A stretch of 64,000 nucleotides of DNA from Clavelina lepadiformis (lineage: Eukaryota > Chordata > Ascidiacea > Aplousobranchia > Clavelinidae): assembly GCF_947623445.1 (NCBI RefSeq), contig NC_135241.1:17982501-18046500 (forward strand), read 5' to 3'. Both the position numbers and the translations under genes were made by a program. Under the pieces are notes generated by a model. It ran no database searches and was not told where the DNA came from. It saw nothing but the letters and a program-made list of their open reading frames with translations. Positions 23,161 to 34,217 of this stretch are shown piece after piece (positions within the stretch are counted from its first letter, which is position 1; each line of letters begins with the position of its first letter).

Positions 23161-25400
23161 ACTTTAGCAAAGTTTCATTTACCTTAGCAAAACACAACGT
23201 ACCTCTATGCTTGTGATAATTATCAATTGTAAAACTTACTCATTTGATACTTAATCATCTCCCTTAATAGCGTTTAAATTGTAAAACATCAAGACAGCAT
23301 CTCCCAAACGGGGTGCTTCGCGATCTGTCAAGGGTGCCGCCTGATTTCAGACAAAACAAGGGATTTAGCCGTACGGCGTGATATTTTATTATCACAAACA
23401 CTTCGTTTATAACAATTGTTTTGTTTTAAAAGCTCCGAGGTGGACATTTTGCACACAACCGGTAATCAGCTTGTTCAGCTGATTACCCACAATCAGCTTG
23501 TTCATGAACGATGCAAAAACAGGAATTGAAAAGCAATTTCGAGCACCGCGGATTTTTTGTTGACCAAGGGTGCCCCAAACGAAAAAGGATAGGAGTCACT
23601 GTGTTAAGGAGAGTGCAACGGTGATGGTTGAAATGAGAGAAACCCTACTTCGCCCACTGCCACGAAAGGGTGAGCAAGAGATTTTGTATGCTATATGGCG
23701 GTCTGTTCAAGGAGCATGTGTATTATGCGTGTGTACGCTATGTGCATCATGTTGACTGGAATTTTCAAAGAAGTTCTCATATGACCTTGTGCTAAGTGTC
23801 ATATTTAACCCTTATTCTGTGACGATAAGAAGATATTATACTGTGTTGTTTACGAAAATCGCTTTCATGAAACGTGACATAACAATTGTGCATGCCTAAT
23901 GCCTATATTACGTGAGTCAGTCGCAGTTATTCAATCAATTCGTGTGTTAAGAAAATAGCACAGCAGCATTTTTGCTGTAGCTGCTGTGCCAATGTTTTAT
24001 CTAAATGTATTCGTTCAAAGAAGCTTCAATATAATCAGAATATACAGTTGTCATTCTTGTGCAACCAATTCGCTAAGGTGAACAATTAAGTCCAAGATTA
24101 AGAAAAGCGTACAACGACCTTACGAGACTCATATATCATCGAGGACAGTAAACATTTCTACTAACAAACATTGTAGTGAAGTGGTCGCCCTTACATGTTA
24201 AGGTACGACAAACAACCATTTCCTTACAATTCCTACGGAATTTTTGTGCATATCTGATGATGTTGTAAACTAATGTGCTATATTTTGGCCGTGTTAGTAT
24301 ATGAGACATACCCTATTCTATTACTTTCGAATTACGTCATACGTTGCTACAGCGCTCAACGTGGCAGTTCTCAATATTCAGTCTAGCATTGGCAGTCAAA
24401 CTGAACGCATCTCTATTTTGTGCTCTGGAAGCAGTAACCGTTTTGTTGTGAATCAATTATATACAGTAATTATACTAAAGAACATTGTCAGTTTGGTTAT
24501 TGTACTGTGATGCTCAACTAGTCCATCAGTGCTTAACGAACACGCGCATCAATGGAGTCAGGCTAATGAACAATCGAATCAATCAAATAATTACAACCAA
24601 AACAATCTAGTAAGAACACTGATAGTTGATACAACCTATAGTCGTAAAAGCCAAACCTTAAAAAACCTGTTCATGTTACCGGAAAAAAAGAATATTAGCT
24701 TTGGGCTGTGGCATAGGAAGCTTATTCGTCCGGGGTGATTGATAAATAATTTTACAACTTTTCCTTTTATGTACTTGGGCTTATGCAATTTGTTAATTTC
24801 CAATTTAGTTTTTTGATTTTTCTTTTAAGGATATTAAAATTTGTTCAATTCTGTACGGATATTTTACGGACCTTACCGAAGAAACTAAATTTAGGGAAAT
24901 GAACAGTTTCTTTTCTTTGTAGGTTTAACTATCGTGGGTTTAGTGGCCGTGCTAGCTGTTATCAGCAATTGTTACTTTAAGCTTTGAGCACGTTTTAAGC
25001 CTTCTCGGCTTTTTCGCTTTTTCCCGTTCATTGACGCATGCTAACAACAACTGGCTTAATTTTTTCGTTCCCACCGCGCTTTTGACGAAAAATAAAATGA
25101 TTGAAATTGAAAAAAAACGTTTTAACCATGATCTGAAGAAAGTCTTTGCACGATTTAATCTCGGCGTGAAAACTCTTGTTACCAGCTGCATGTCTGCGTG
25201 GATTTTCCTATTGACAGGTGCGTTTCCGGTATTAAGCTGTGTAGCAGAGTATAGACTAACTTATAACAAAATATCAGGCTGCTACAATTCTACAACACTT
25301 AATTATTCTGATCTAAACCATTATGAAATCTATTTTATACTATAGTAAACTATTGCATTTATACGTGTAAGTTTTGTTTTATTGCGGTCTATAGTTCCGG
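23161..25400. other. gene-poor spacer with decayed repeats
   Basis: No gene is supported. 23290-23330 resembles a hAT end (CCCAAACGGGGTGC) but no partner end was found. Short open frames at 24301-24738 and 24952-25345 overlap repeated sequence and have no recognised motif. Confidence 0.4.
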
Positions 25401-25408
25401 TGTCATGC

Positions 25409-25656
25409 AAAATTTGTTGGGAGCATTGTGACGTAAAAATGTCGCATAATGCAGAGTAAGTTTTCTGATGAAAAACTTTGTTTTCCTTCTAAATTTGTTA
25501 GTTTTGCTTACTTGTTTGTAACTTAAGTTTCTAATCTTGTAAGTTTTTCCCCAAACCCGACGGCAATCTCCAAGGCTATTGAACGGAAAACTTATCCTGA
25601 CTTATGCGATATCTCAATGTCACAGTGCCTGGAACAAATTTGACACAACATCGGTG
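25409..25656 (+). repeat. MITE-like repeat, copy 1
   Basis: This starts AAATTTGTTGGGAGCATTGT and ends with the near-complement CAGTGCCTGGAACAAATTT, so it has its own inverted ends. A diverged copy in the same orientation lies at 26190-26440; both contain GTAAGTTTT and CCGA(C/G)G(G/A)CAATCTCC at matching positions. Confidence 0.6.
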
Positions 25657-25675
25657 TAATGATAAAATCTGTCCT

Positions 25676-26180
25676 ACAGCCAAAACCTGTCCCCCATTTT
25701 GACGTCATACATTTGATTTTTATTGAGGTTTTGAATCAGTAGAACACGATAGCTAGGCTGCTGGTGCAGTTAGAATATTGAGTATTAAGCACTGGCATAC
25801 TGAATACTGATCCAAATTAAAATTAAAAGTTTGGATAACTTCTTTATAATAACTGAGTAAGCGGTCGGCTTTACACTCCGCAGTTAAAGAAACAAACCAA
25901 TAACTATAAATATACAAATATATAAACAACAATGAAACAGCTATACTTTACTCAGCAGTCAACCGCAAAATTATGCCCATCACAAGTCTTATGTTGTTAG
26001 AAAGAACGGCCGAGAAGTCAGCACTTAGAAGAAACGGAGGATGAAGTGTTCAATATCCTTACTCAGCCAACTACGCTAGCCGCTGGTCAGGTTACTGCTC
26101 CTTTTCCGCTGATTCAAAACCATAATTAGATTTAAATATATGACGTCACAATGGAGGGGACAAGTTTTGGCACTACAGCC
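25676..26180. mobile_element. MITE with ~35-bp inverted ends containing TGACGTCA
   Basis: The left end TACAGCCAAAACCTGTCCCC and the complement of the right end (CTACAG...CAAAACTTGTCCCC) match, and each leads into GACGTCATA and then a TTTTGAATCAG block. It is 505 bp long, without a gene, and lies between the two copies of the flanking repeat. Confidence 0.6.
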
Positions 26181-26189
26181 ATTTGGTGC

Positions 26190-26440
26190 CAAATTTGTTC
26201 CGGGCATTGTGACGTAAAGATGTCGAATTATAATTCAGCGCAAGTTTTTCGATCAAAACCTTGTATTCCTGGTGAGTTTGTATGCAGTGTGTTCTTGTTC
26301 GTAAGTTAAGTTGGTAACCTTGTAAGTTTTCTCTGAACCCGAGGACAATCTCCGAGGTTTTCTAGCGAAAAAATTACGCTGAGTCATGCCAAACCTCTAC
26401 TTCATAATCGGGGAACAAATTTAACATGACACCGACAAGA
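26190..26440 (+). repeat. MITE-like repeat, copy 2
   Basis: This starts AAATTTGTTCCGGGCATTGT and ends GGGGAACAAATTT, and is colinear with the copy at 25409-25656. It is followed at 26465-26496 by a hairpin with GTTCAC/GTGAAC arms. Confidence 0.6.
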
Positions 26441-27019
26441 AAGTTAAACCACTTTTAACCCTGTTCACCTGGATCAGTGAACAGGATTAAGCTTCATTAA
26501 TACAAAATTGGGAGGCCTTGCCCATAGAGAATATTAAGCCTAGGTCGGCAGCGCCACCGGGTATCGGAAACGGAAGGCGTTGTGCAAACCATGCGAAGTT
26601 GCACACTAAATTTTCAAAAGTATAGGTTTACAGCATGCGCAGAAATCTATTAACTTTAGGTATTTGTTCTGTACCACTCTTCCTACCGTATTGTTTGAAA
26701 AATCCGTTAACTTGCATCACTTGAACATTCGATACAAATGAATTTGTGTCCAAGTTCACGGTGGGGTGCTCTTGAGATGCCGTTATAATAGGCAAATTTT
26801 ACTGTAATATTGTAACTTATCAGCGGTTTCTTACACGTGCTAGGATATCACTTGAGACTGATTCACAATAGCTTTCAAACGCGTAGAACACGGACATTTA
26901 TAGCTTACACTCCACATAGTAGTAAATAAACATAATGCACAAAGTCCACATGGCGCACGGGCATATTTTAGAATTGCCTTATTTCGTATGGCATCAGAAT
27001 CTTTATTCTTGCAGTTCGG

Positions 27020-28440
27020 ACTAAGAAAAGTTTTCGCACACTTAAACTCGGCGATGATTCTCCCTCGCTCGATTCCGGTTTACCAAGCTTGTGTTTGTGA
27101 CTTCGTGCAAGTTCTAACAGTAACGAACAGTTTTATGTTCGCTTTCTCGATTAGTTTTGCCCGAAATTGGAACTGTTTACCAGGACCACCAAATAGAGAG
27201 TCTGGGTCCTCGCCAAAAGAACGGATGCTATTGTTGAATAGCATCCTGCTGTTTTCTAATAGAACCTGATGTTGCTTGTTGCTCAGTGACTGACAAGCTG
27301 CTGTTGGTTAGGTAACACCAGGTTGCAGGTCGTGATGTAAAAAGTAATCAATAGCAGCTTAATTTTTCAACAAAGTGACCAGCTGAGGTCGTATGGTATG
27401 ATAATGTTTACCCACGGACTGAGAAAAGTCTTTGCACAACTTAAACCCGGCGATGATTCTTCATCGCTCGAACCCGGTTACCAAGCTTGCTTTTGTTCAA
27501 GATCCGATTGTCACACATTTTTATTTGTTTTCTTTTTTTTATGATAGGCTATTGCCAGAATTTGGAACTGTTTGTGGTGTTTAGTGTCACACAGTCAAGC
27601 CACATTGCATTATTTCTTTAACTTTTCGGACTTTTTGATTCATTCTTCACATATAACTGTCATTGGGCGTGCTATGCAAATGTTTGTGCTGGCAGAGAAG
27701 GACACGTAGCCTTCTGCTTTGCTACGATAAGGACCCACGCCTGTCTGCATCCTAGTCGGTCCGGCAAGGACCCACAACGCCTTTAACTGCGGAGGACCGA
27801 TGAGGAGCTACTGAGAGGACGAATTCACACTTTTACCGTTTTTATTTCTTTTTCGATTACGGCTTGTTTGTACCCCAAGCCTAATCTGCCCGGGGGGTAC
27901 TGATGTGGCGTTTAGTGCCACAAAGTTATGTCATATATTGCATTATTCCTTTGACTTTTCGGACTTCTCGGCGCATTCCTCAAATATAATTGTCATTGGG
28001 CGTACTATTATGGCGAAGGTCGTGCTGTTGTTGATGTTGTTGCGTTGCTGCGTTGTTGACTTCTGCCTCAGAAGGTTGCTATATCTGTTCACTGTCTCCT
28101 TCGCTCATATATTAAATTAAAATGAACACGAGGTTCTGAGTTTAACCTTTACTAAAACTCATGTCCTGCGCTCAGGCAGTGCAAAACGGAATAGGGGCGG
28201 TAAAACAAACTAGCAGTGCTTAAATCAACATGTGCTGGGAGCATTGTGAGGGCGACAACTAGTGACAAAACAAACAGACAACCAATGGCCGCTACACTAT
28301 ATAGCTGCATGTGCTGGCAGGATGTTACGGAAGTTCGAATAAACGGTTCAATCTAACTGTTTGCCTGCAATTAGTGCTGGCAGAGAAGGAAACGTAACCT
28401 TCATGAAAGTCAGGACAAGCGAAGTTTATTGACGCAGACA
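27020..28440. mobile_element. LTR-like retroelement relics with duplicated blocks
   Basis: Two block types are each present twice in direct orientation. GGACTAAGAAAAGTTTTCGC...CGGCGATGATTC at 27019-27130 recurs at 27418-27500. TTAGTGTCAC...TTTTCGGACTT...GTCATTGGGCGT at 27583-27672 recurs at 27908-28003. A third block, GTGCTGGCAGAGAAGGA, occurs at 27686 and 28373. Near 28300-28360 a TATA-like ACTATATAG is followed by AATAAACGG, an arrangement seen in LTRs. No pol or gag frame remains. Confidence 0.4.
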
Positions 28441-29408
28441 CTTGATCTACATCTTGAACAGAGATCGCTGCATGTCCATCGGATCCACTAAACAGGATCA
28501 AGTGTCGCTAATGCCTTCATTACCTTGCCCAAGGACATTACAACGGCATGCACCACTGGGTATCGTGCACGGAACCAGCCTGAACCCCATTTGTTGCGAG
28601 GCCATCACTCGTATTGCGCAGCAAAGGCATTACGCTAGATATATATATTGTTAGCTGTTACTGATACACAACTGCGGCTAATTTGATATTATTTTATTGG
28701 CAAATAGCATGTGTTTATGCCGAAACACTGGCGTGAACTTGACCAGGAGAGACGTCTCAAAAGAGCGTCTGTGTGCCTCCTTGTCGTAAAGTCGACTAAA
28801 TTGAAAAAGGAACTGTGAAAAATGAAAAACACAATAATTTTTTCCGTTTTCTTAGCAACCAACAGCAGAGTTCTACTCGAACAATCACAGTCTGCTGTTC
28901 ATTCCGTCACAAACAGCAGCCTTGTTGTTACGTCTCCAGCACCAATCGTTGACAGGGTGCAACTGGAGCAAATAACGGCCCGCTGTTCATTACGTCATGA
29001 TCAGCAGTCTAACGTTACCAAGAGGCTGGTATTGCAGACAGTAGCAAGCCAAGTCATTCCTTGCTCAACCCAAGGCCATTGCAACCGTAGCGTGGCTCGA
29101 AATCAAACCCAGTCGCATTATTGCATAGCCAGTGTTGTTATGGTAACTTTTCGACAGCCGAGCCGACTCACAATTAATCTTTTTTCACGCGCCAGTTACG
29201 CTTTTTAACGCGCGATGTCAGTGTGAGTAAAGCAGCGCTTGATGGGTTAGACTAGAGACTAGAGTACTAGACAGAGGGATTTTCATGTTTGCGTAGTGTA
29301 TGTATGTTTAATGATAAGAGCGTGTCACAGTGTCCGGATATTGATAGCTGTTTTTATCTGTTGAACCATTTGGTTTGTCAGATCTGGTACAGTAATGATA
29401 TTGGTATT

Positions 29409-29792
29409 CAGGGTTGTGACTAAGTCATTTTTTTCTCACTCGAGTCAAATCGAGTCAATTTTAGTTGTGACTCGAGTCAAGACCTATCAACATAAAAACT
29501 GTTTTGCCATCACCTTATGTGTTGCATTAAATTGGTTGCCATAAGGTCGGAACTGTCTACAAATTAGTCTGGTTGATGCTTTTTACAAAAAGTTATAATT
29601 TTTTGAAATTGCTCCATTTTTGTTACATAAAGTGTTGTTTTTAGCCCTCTCAATTGTCATAACGTGACTCGAGTCATTCTGGACTTTGACTCGTCAAGTT
29701 ATGTCATTTAGAACTTTTGACTCGAGTCAAGTCCAGTCATCAAAAAACCTGACTCGAGTCAAAAGTCAATGACTTGAGTCATTACAACGCTG
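29409..29792. mobile_element. MITE rich in GACTCGAGTC palindromes
   Basis: The left end CAGGGTTGTGACTAAGTCA and the complement of the right end (CAGCGTTGTAATGACTCAAG) are similar. The interior repeats the palindrome GACTCGAGTC or its near forms at least six times in both directions. The superfamily was not assigned, and no clear target duplication is seen. Confidence 0.6.
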
Positions 29793-30032
29793 TTAGTTGC
29801 ATTATGTCAACACTTGGATATATGCGATGATATTATAAAATACATTGGAATAAATAAAATATTTTAAAACTTAACTTTTGCTGATATAATACTCAAAAAT
29901 ATATGTATTTTTGTTGGATGTGATGATGGTACTTCTGTTTGTAAATTATTATAATAACATTGCTATGCATAGTGTGTTTAAAGTTTATTAAAAGTGTCTA
30001 TTCTAAATAAAACTTTGTAGTTTATACCCAGT

Positions 30033-30089
30033 CTCAGTGTTCCATTCTAGGTTATTAAATGTATTAACAACCTAGAATGACACACTGAG
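30033..30089. repeat. 57-bp foldback hairpin
   Basis: CTCAGTGTTCCATTCTAGGTT is matched by the complement of the right arm with 19 of 21 identities. The loop is about 15 nt and AT-rich. It lies 330 bp upstream of the vWA gene. Confidence 0.7.
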
Positions 30090-30423
30090 CCATGTCAAAG
30101 TTTTTGTATTTAAAGTTGTTTTTATGCTCGTTTGCAAGGGTAGTTTAGTGAGGTTTGTTTTTCTGTTGCGATGTTTTACACTATTGTATTAAACACAATG
30201 TTGTATCAATGTAGTTTGTGTGATAATTTTGCGCTTTTTTCTTATGTGTTGTTTTAACTTCATCCTAATTTTAATGACTTTTCAACTTTTAAAAAATTAA
30301 TACATATAGTCTGATTGCTGTAGAGATTGCATAAAATTGATATTCTGTTTTGCAGCATAATAAAATTTGTTATCGTGTGACTTTGGTTGCAAAGGCGACT
30401 TGTCCTCGTTATTTTGTTGGGCA

Positions 30424-32692
30424 ATGACATTGTGGTTATTTGTCATTGGACTATCGGTTTTTTACTTTTTGTATGTAACACATACACGCAAGGATAACAA
30501 GTCTCCTCAAAAACAAAAATCAGTTGAAAAGTATGTAACAACTATTGATGGGCAAAGAAGAAGGTTGTCTTCAATTTTCAGGAGCTTTGTTTTAAGTGTA
30601 GCAGATCCAGCCAACAATAACTACCTTGATGCAACCTGTGAAAAACCAAATCCATTTCTTTTTCGTTCATTTGTAGACAGGTTGGCGTTGCTTCTAAATG
30701 TAGAATTTAACTTTTTACTCATTTAGCATTTTTATTTATAACCAACTTTTTATTTAAAGGTTTCAAAGTTTTGAAGATGTTTCCCATGCCATGAAAGAAG
30801 CTGGATTATTTCAGTGCAGACTTATTTTGGGAATTGACTTCACTGCAAGCAATGAATGGCAAGGAAGGGTTACCAATAAAGGAAATTCGCTTCACTACAT
30901 CAGTCGCAATAGGTGAAAAGTATTTGTAATTTAGAGCTTTATTTTTTAGAAATGTTACTCAAATTTAACATGATTAAACTTAATATTTGATATCATTTAT
31001 GTAATTTGCTAGTTGTATATGATTATGTATTTTTGTGGCAAATGATTTTTTGGTGCTGGCTTTCAGTTGTAAAGTAGATTTGAAAATCTTTGTCCCATCA
31101 GTCTAGGTCAGCGGTTCTTAACCTTTTTGATCTGATTTCTCAGTAAAACCAACCGCCAATCCCAAATCCCCCCCCCCCCCCCCCTTTAGTTTTCAAAAAA
31201 TCTTCAGCTACAGTCAAACGTTAACGGCGTTTTAAACTTAATGCTATAGTCTGGCATCTGAGCATTTACTGTAAGCCTCACTTCATAACAGGTCTTATGC
31301 ATAGCAGGATGTTATAATTATTTTTATGCAATACAACTGACAAACTTATTAGTAACTTCCAAACATAATTAAACTTACCAATCAAATAACACAATTACAC
31401 TGAAATGTGAAATTAATGGTTATTATGTCCTTTTTTAATGCCAGCACAGCAAAGATAGTCATTGCAATAAAAAGGTTGGTGGTACTGCAAAATTGTGATC
31501 AAACATTTATAGCACAGGCTACTTTTTCTTCATTCTGGTGCTTTCAAGTTTTTCCAGCGGACATTGTACTCTTGGTTAAATATGCATATAGTTACGAATC
31601 AATTTAGTAGTGCATTTGCTTGATGCTCTTGTAACAACTTGCTTGCCAATCTAAGTTTGAAACTTACCACAAATGCAAAATCTGCGCAGCTCAGCCATGT
31701 ATCATACTGGAAATCTAACTGATCTATTACCATCGAATAAGGTGTGAGCTGGCCATTTGTCTTTAGGTGTATTTAGTAAGTGCAGTAGAATACATTACAA
31801 GGTAATTTACGACAAGACTTTTTCATGCGTATAATTTATCTTTACAAAAGAATTGCAAAAGTTTATGATTTCCCACCGGCTTAGAACCACTGATCTAGAT
31901 GCTCTGTGTTTATTTGGATTAGCATGTTACACAAGTGCATGTTGGCCACTGTTCTGATTAAATGTTTATATACATTAAATTTATGTGAACAGGCAAAATC
32001 CTTATCAGCACATCATCAGCGTCTTGCAGCATACTTTGAAAGATATTTTGGAAACGGACTACGAAAATCACATGCAATCTAATCACAACGATCATGACAA
32101 AAGCATAAAAAAAATTCGTTCTGGGATTCCAGTTTATGGTTTTGGAGACTCAGTAACAAAAGATGAAACAACATTTTCTTTGCAAAGCGATGGTCACCCT
32201 TGTCAAAATTTTGAAGAAGTCCAGGAGTGTTATAGGGAGAGCACAGGACAACGTTCTTTAGGTGGCCCAACAAGTTACGCTCCAATAATCCACAGAGCTA
32301 TAGAACTTGTTGAACAGACTGACCAGTTTCACATATTAGTCATTATTGCTGATGGCCAGTTTGTTAACGAAGGTCCAACAGTTAAAGCAATAGTAGATGC
32401 GTCTTTCTACCCACTTAGCATTATAGTAGTTGGTGTGGGAGATGGTCCATGGGAACTTCTGCGTCAGTTTGATGATTGGTTACCCCAGCGTCAGTTTGAT
32501 AATTTTCAGTTTGTTGAATATGCTGCCATTCTCAAAGATACCAATCCAAAAACTGCAGACCCAATTCTGGCTTTGCACATGTTTATGGAAGTTCCAGATC
32601 AGTATGAAATTGTTCAGCAACTGGGGTACATTTCTAAGCAGAAAGAAACAAGCAAAGTTGCTGAGTTAGACAAGAATGACTCAGTATTGTAA
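30424..32692 (+). CDS. membrane-anchored copine/RGLG-type vWA-domain protein
   Basis: Exons 30424-30680, 30760-30912 and 31993-32692 join in phase to 369 residues. Residues 2-18 (TLWLFVIGLSVFYFLYV) form one hydrophobic segment followed by basic residues, suggesting an N-terminal anchor with the domain in the cytosol. The rest matches the copine-type domain of plant RGLG E3 ligases and copines: RFQSFEDVSHAMKEAGL, the metal site DFTAS (Asp112, Thr114, Ser116), VYGFGDSVTKDETTF, LGGPTSYAPIIHRAIELVEQ, LVIIADGQFV and IVVGVGDGPWELLRQFDDWL. No RING is seen, so ligase activity cannot be claimed. The stop overlaps a perfect donor (GTAAGT at 32689). If that is used, an in-phase exon 34181-34217 ending QRALDVEEVGH would replace the last residue. 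A splice acceptor lies 69 nt before the ATG. Confidence 0.85.
31109..31892. mobile_element. hAT-like MITE in the vWA gene's intron 2
   Basis: The left end CAGCGGTTCTTAACCTTTTT and the complement of the right end (CAGTGGTTCTAAGCC) are inverted hAT ends. Flanking 8-mers GTCTAGGT (31101-31108) and ATCTAGAT (31893-31900) agree at six of eight positions. It includes a run of about 18 C near 31170. Confidence 0.7.
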
Positions 32693-33065
32693 GTTTTTGA
32701 GTGTACAAGCTTTTTGTGGGATGAGGTGCTTGTTTTTCCACTGCATACCTGTACGGATAAAACTGATTAAGTGCCTGTGAAAGAAATATTTTTGGTAAAA
32801 ATGCTGTGATTTTTTTTCTTCATTGCTGCACTAATTTTTAATTCAGTTTTATTGAGTTCGTGTTGATTTCTACAAAGAACTGTATCTGTCACAAAAGTAT
32901 CAACGAATCTACATAAAACTGTTTTGGATGATAGCTTTTGGATGATTAGCAAAACTCAAGCATCATGTAGCAAAAAAATCATGTCACCACTGTTTTAAAT
33001 CAACTGTTTGTATATACTGTACATGTGTAAACAAAAATTTTAAACAATTCTTGTGTTGTTTAAAC

Positions 33066-33505
33066 CAGGGCTTCCCAAACTGGGGGTCGCGACCCCGCAA
33101 GGGGTCGCGTAACGAACTTCAGGGGTCGCTCAGCGTATACCAATTTTACACGAAGTACAAAATACAATCAAAACAAAATATCGTTTCAGCCTAATCAACA
33201 TTGAAACCGCCTTGAGACCAGCATTAACAGATATTGAGCCACGGCTGGACTTGCTTTGTAGCAGAAAGCAGTCGCACCAATCACACTGAATAAATGTGTG
33301 TGCTGTTTTGTTTCCAGTAGCCTACATATGTGTAAAGTAGTAAGTAGGCTTTGAGTTCTGGTTGCTTGAATTCAGTCTGCATCTCAATAAATGTCACTAA
33401 TGACTAATGTATATTTCGCACTGCTAATCAATTTAAACGTGAAGGATCCCGGAAAACTTCAGAAATTTGAAAGGGGTCGCGAGCAAAAAAGTTTGGGAAG
33501 CCCTG
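33066..33505. mobile_element. hAT MITE with palindromic 8-bp target duplication
   Basis: The ends CAGGGCTTCCCAAACT and its exact complement AGTTTGGGAAGCCCTG bound 440 bp. GTTTAAAC lies directly on both sides (33058-33065 and 33506-33513). The subterminal GGGGTCGCG motif recurs at both ends. Confidence 0.9.
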
Positions 33506-34217
33506 GTTTAAACGTTGCATAGAGAGTCTAAAGTAGCCATAAATCATTTCAAAAACCGGTGACATTCCATAAAGTTTGTTTTTTTACACTACTGTGTTGA
33601 TTAAGTTCCTTATTTTAACAGTAAAATTTTAGCACACTGCTAAGATACATGCAGATGCTTATGAGTGTACTTATGCTAATTCATAGTTTCAAAATTTTTG
33701 CACGTAATATAAAATGTCTCAGTTCCCTATTTTGTTTGCATACTTTTGTTGAACTTTCTTTGTTTTATGCAACTCATGCTCATAACAGTCACATTCGTTT
33801 ATTTCATCAGTTGTATAGCTGTTCTATTTGTTTATAATTTTGGTATGATTTCAATTATTGTACTTTTCTGAGCCTTTGAACAATGTGACTCTATCTGGTG
33901 ATTACATTAGTTACCGCGATCAAATTCACTTACTATGTTAAAAGTGTGTCAGGTGTTTTGTTTTTTGAGCAGAAAGAATTTTTGGCATTATATATTTGCA
34001 ATTCTTGCTACTTCTTTAAACTTTTTTCTCTGCTGAATGGGCTTGTATTTGTTTGGCATTGACGCAAATGTTAATGATTAGGTATGTACAGAAAATTGTC
34101 AATCACAGAATCATAACATCATCTTGATTTTAATTGTTTTGTGGTTTACTTTTTTAAATTCATCGCGTATGTTTTTGTAGCCAAAGGGCACTGGACGTTG
34201 AAGAAGTTGGTCATTAG

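Noticed and set aside
23290-23580. Possible hAT MITE (CCCAAACGGGGTGC at the left)
   Set aside because: No matching right terminus or 8-bp duplication was found.
24952-25345. Overlapping open frames on both strands
   Set aside because: They overlap repeat-derived sequence that recurs at 27.0 and 27.4 kb; no known domain.
28822-29208. 128-codon plus-strand open frame
   Set aside because: It contains a duplicated non-coding block (CTGCTGTTCATT...CGTCA) and no known motif; probably repeat-derived.
32767-34180. RING exon completing the vWA protein
   Set aside because: No C-x2-C ... C-x2-C pattern in an open frame with splice sites was seen; only the short QRALDVEEVGH exon fits in phase.
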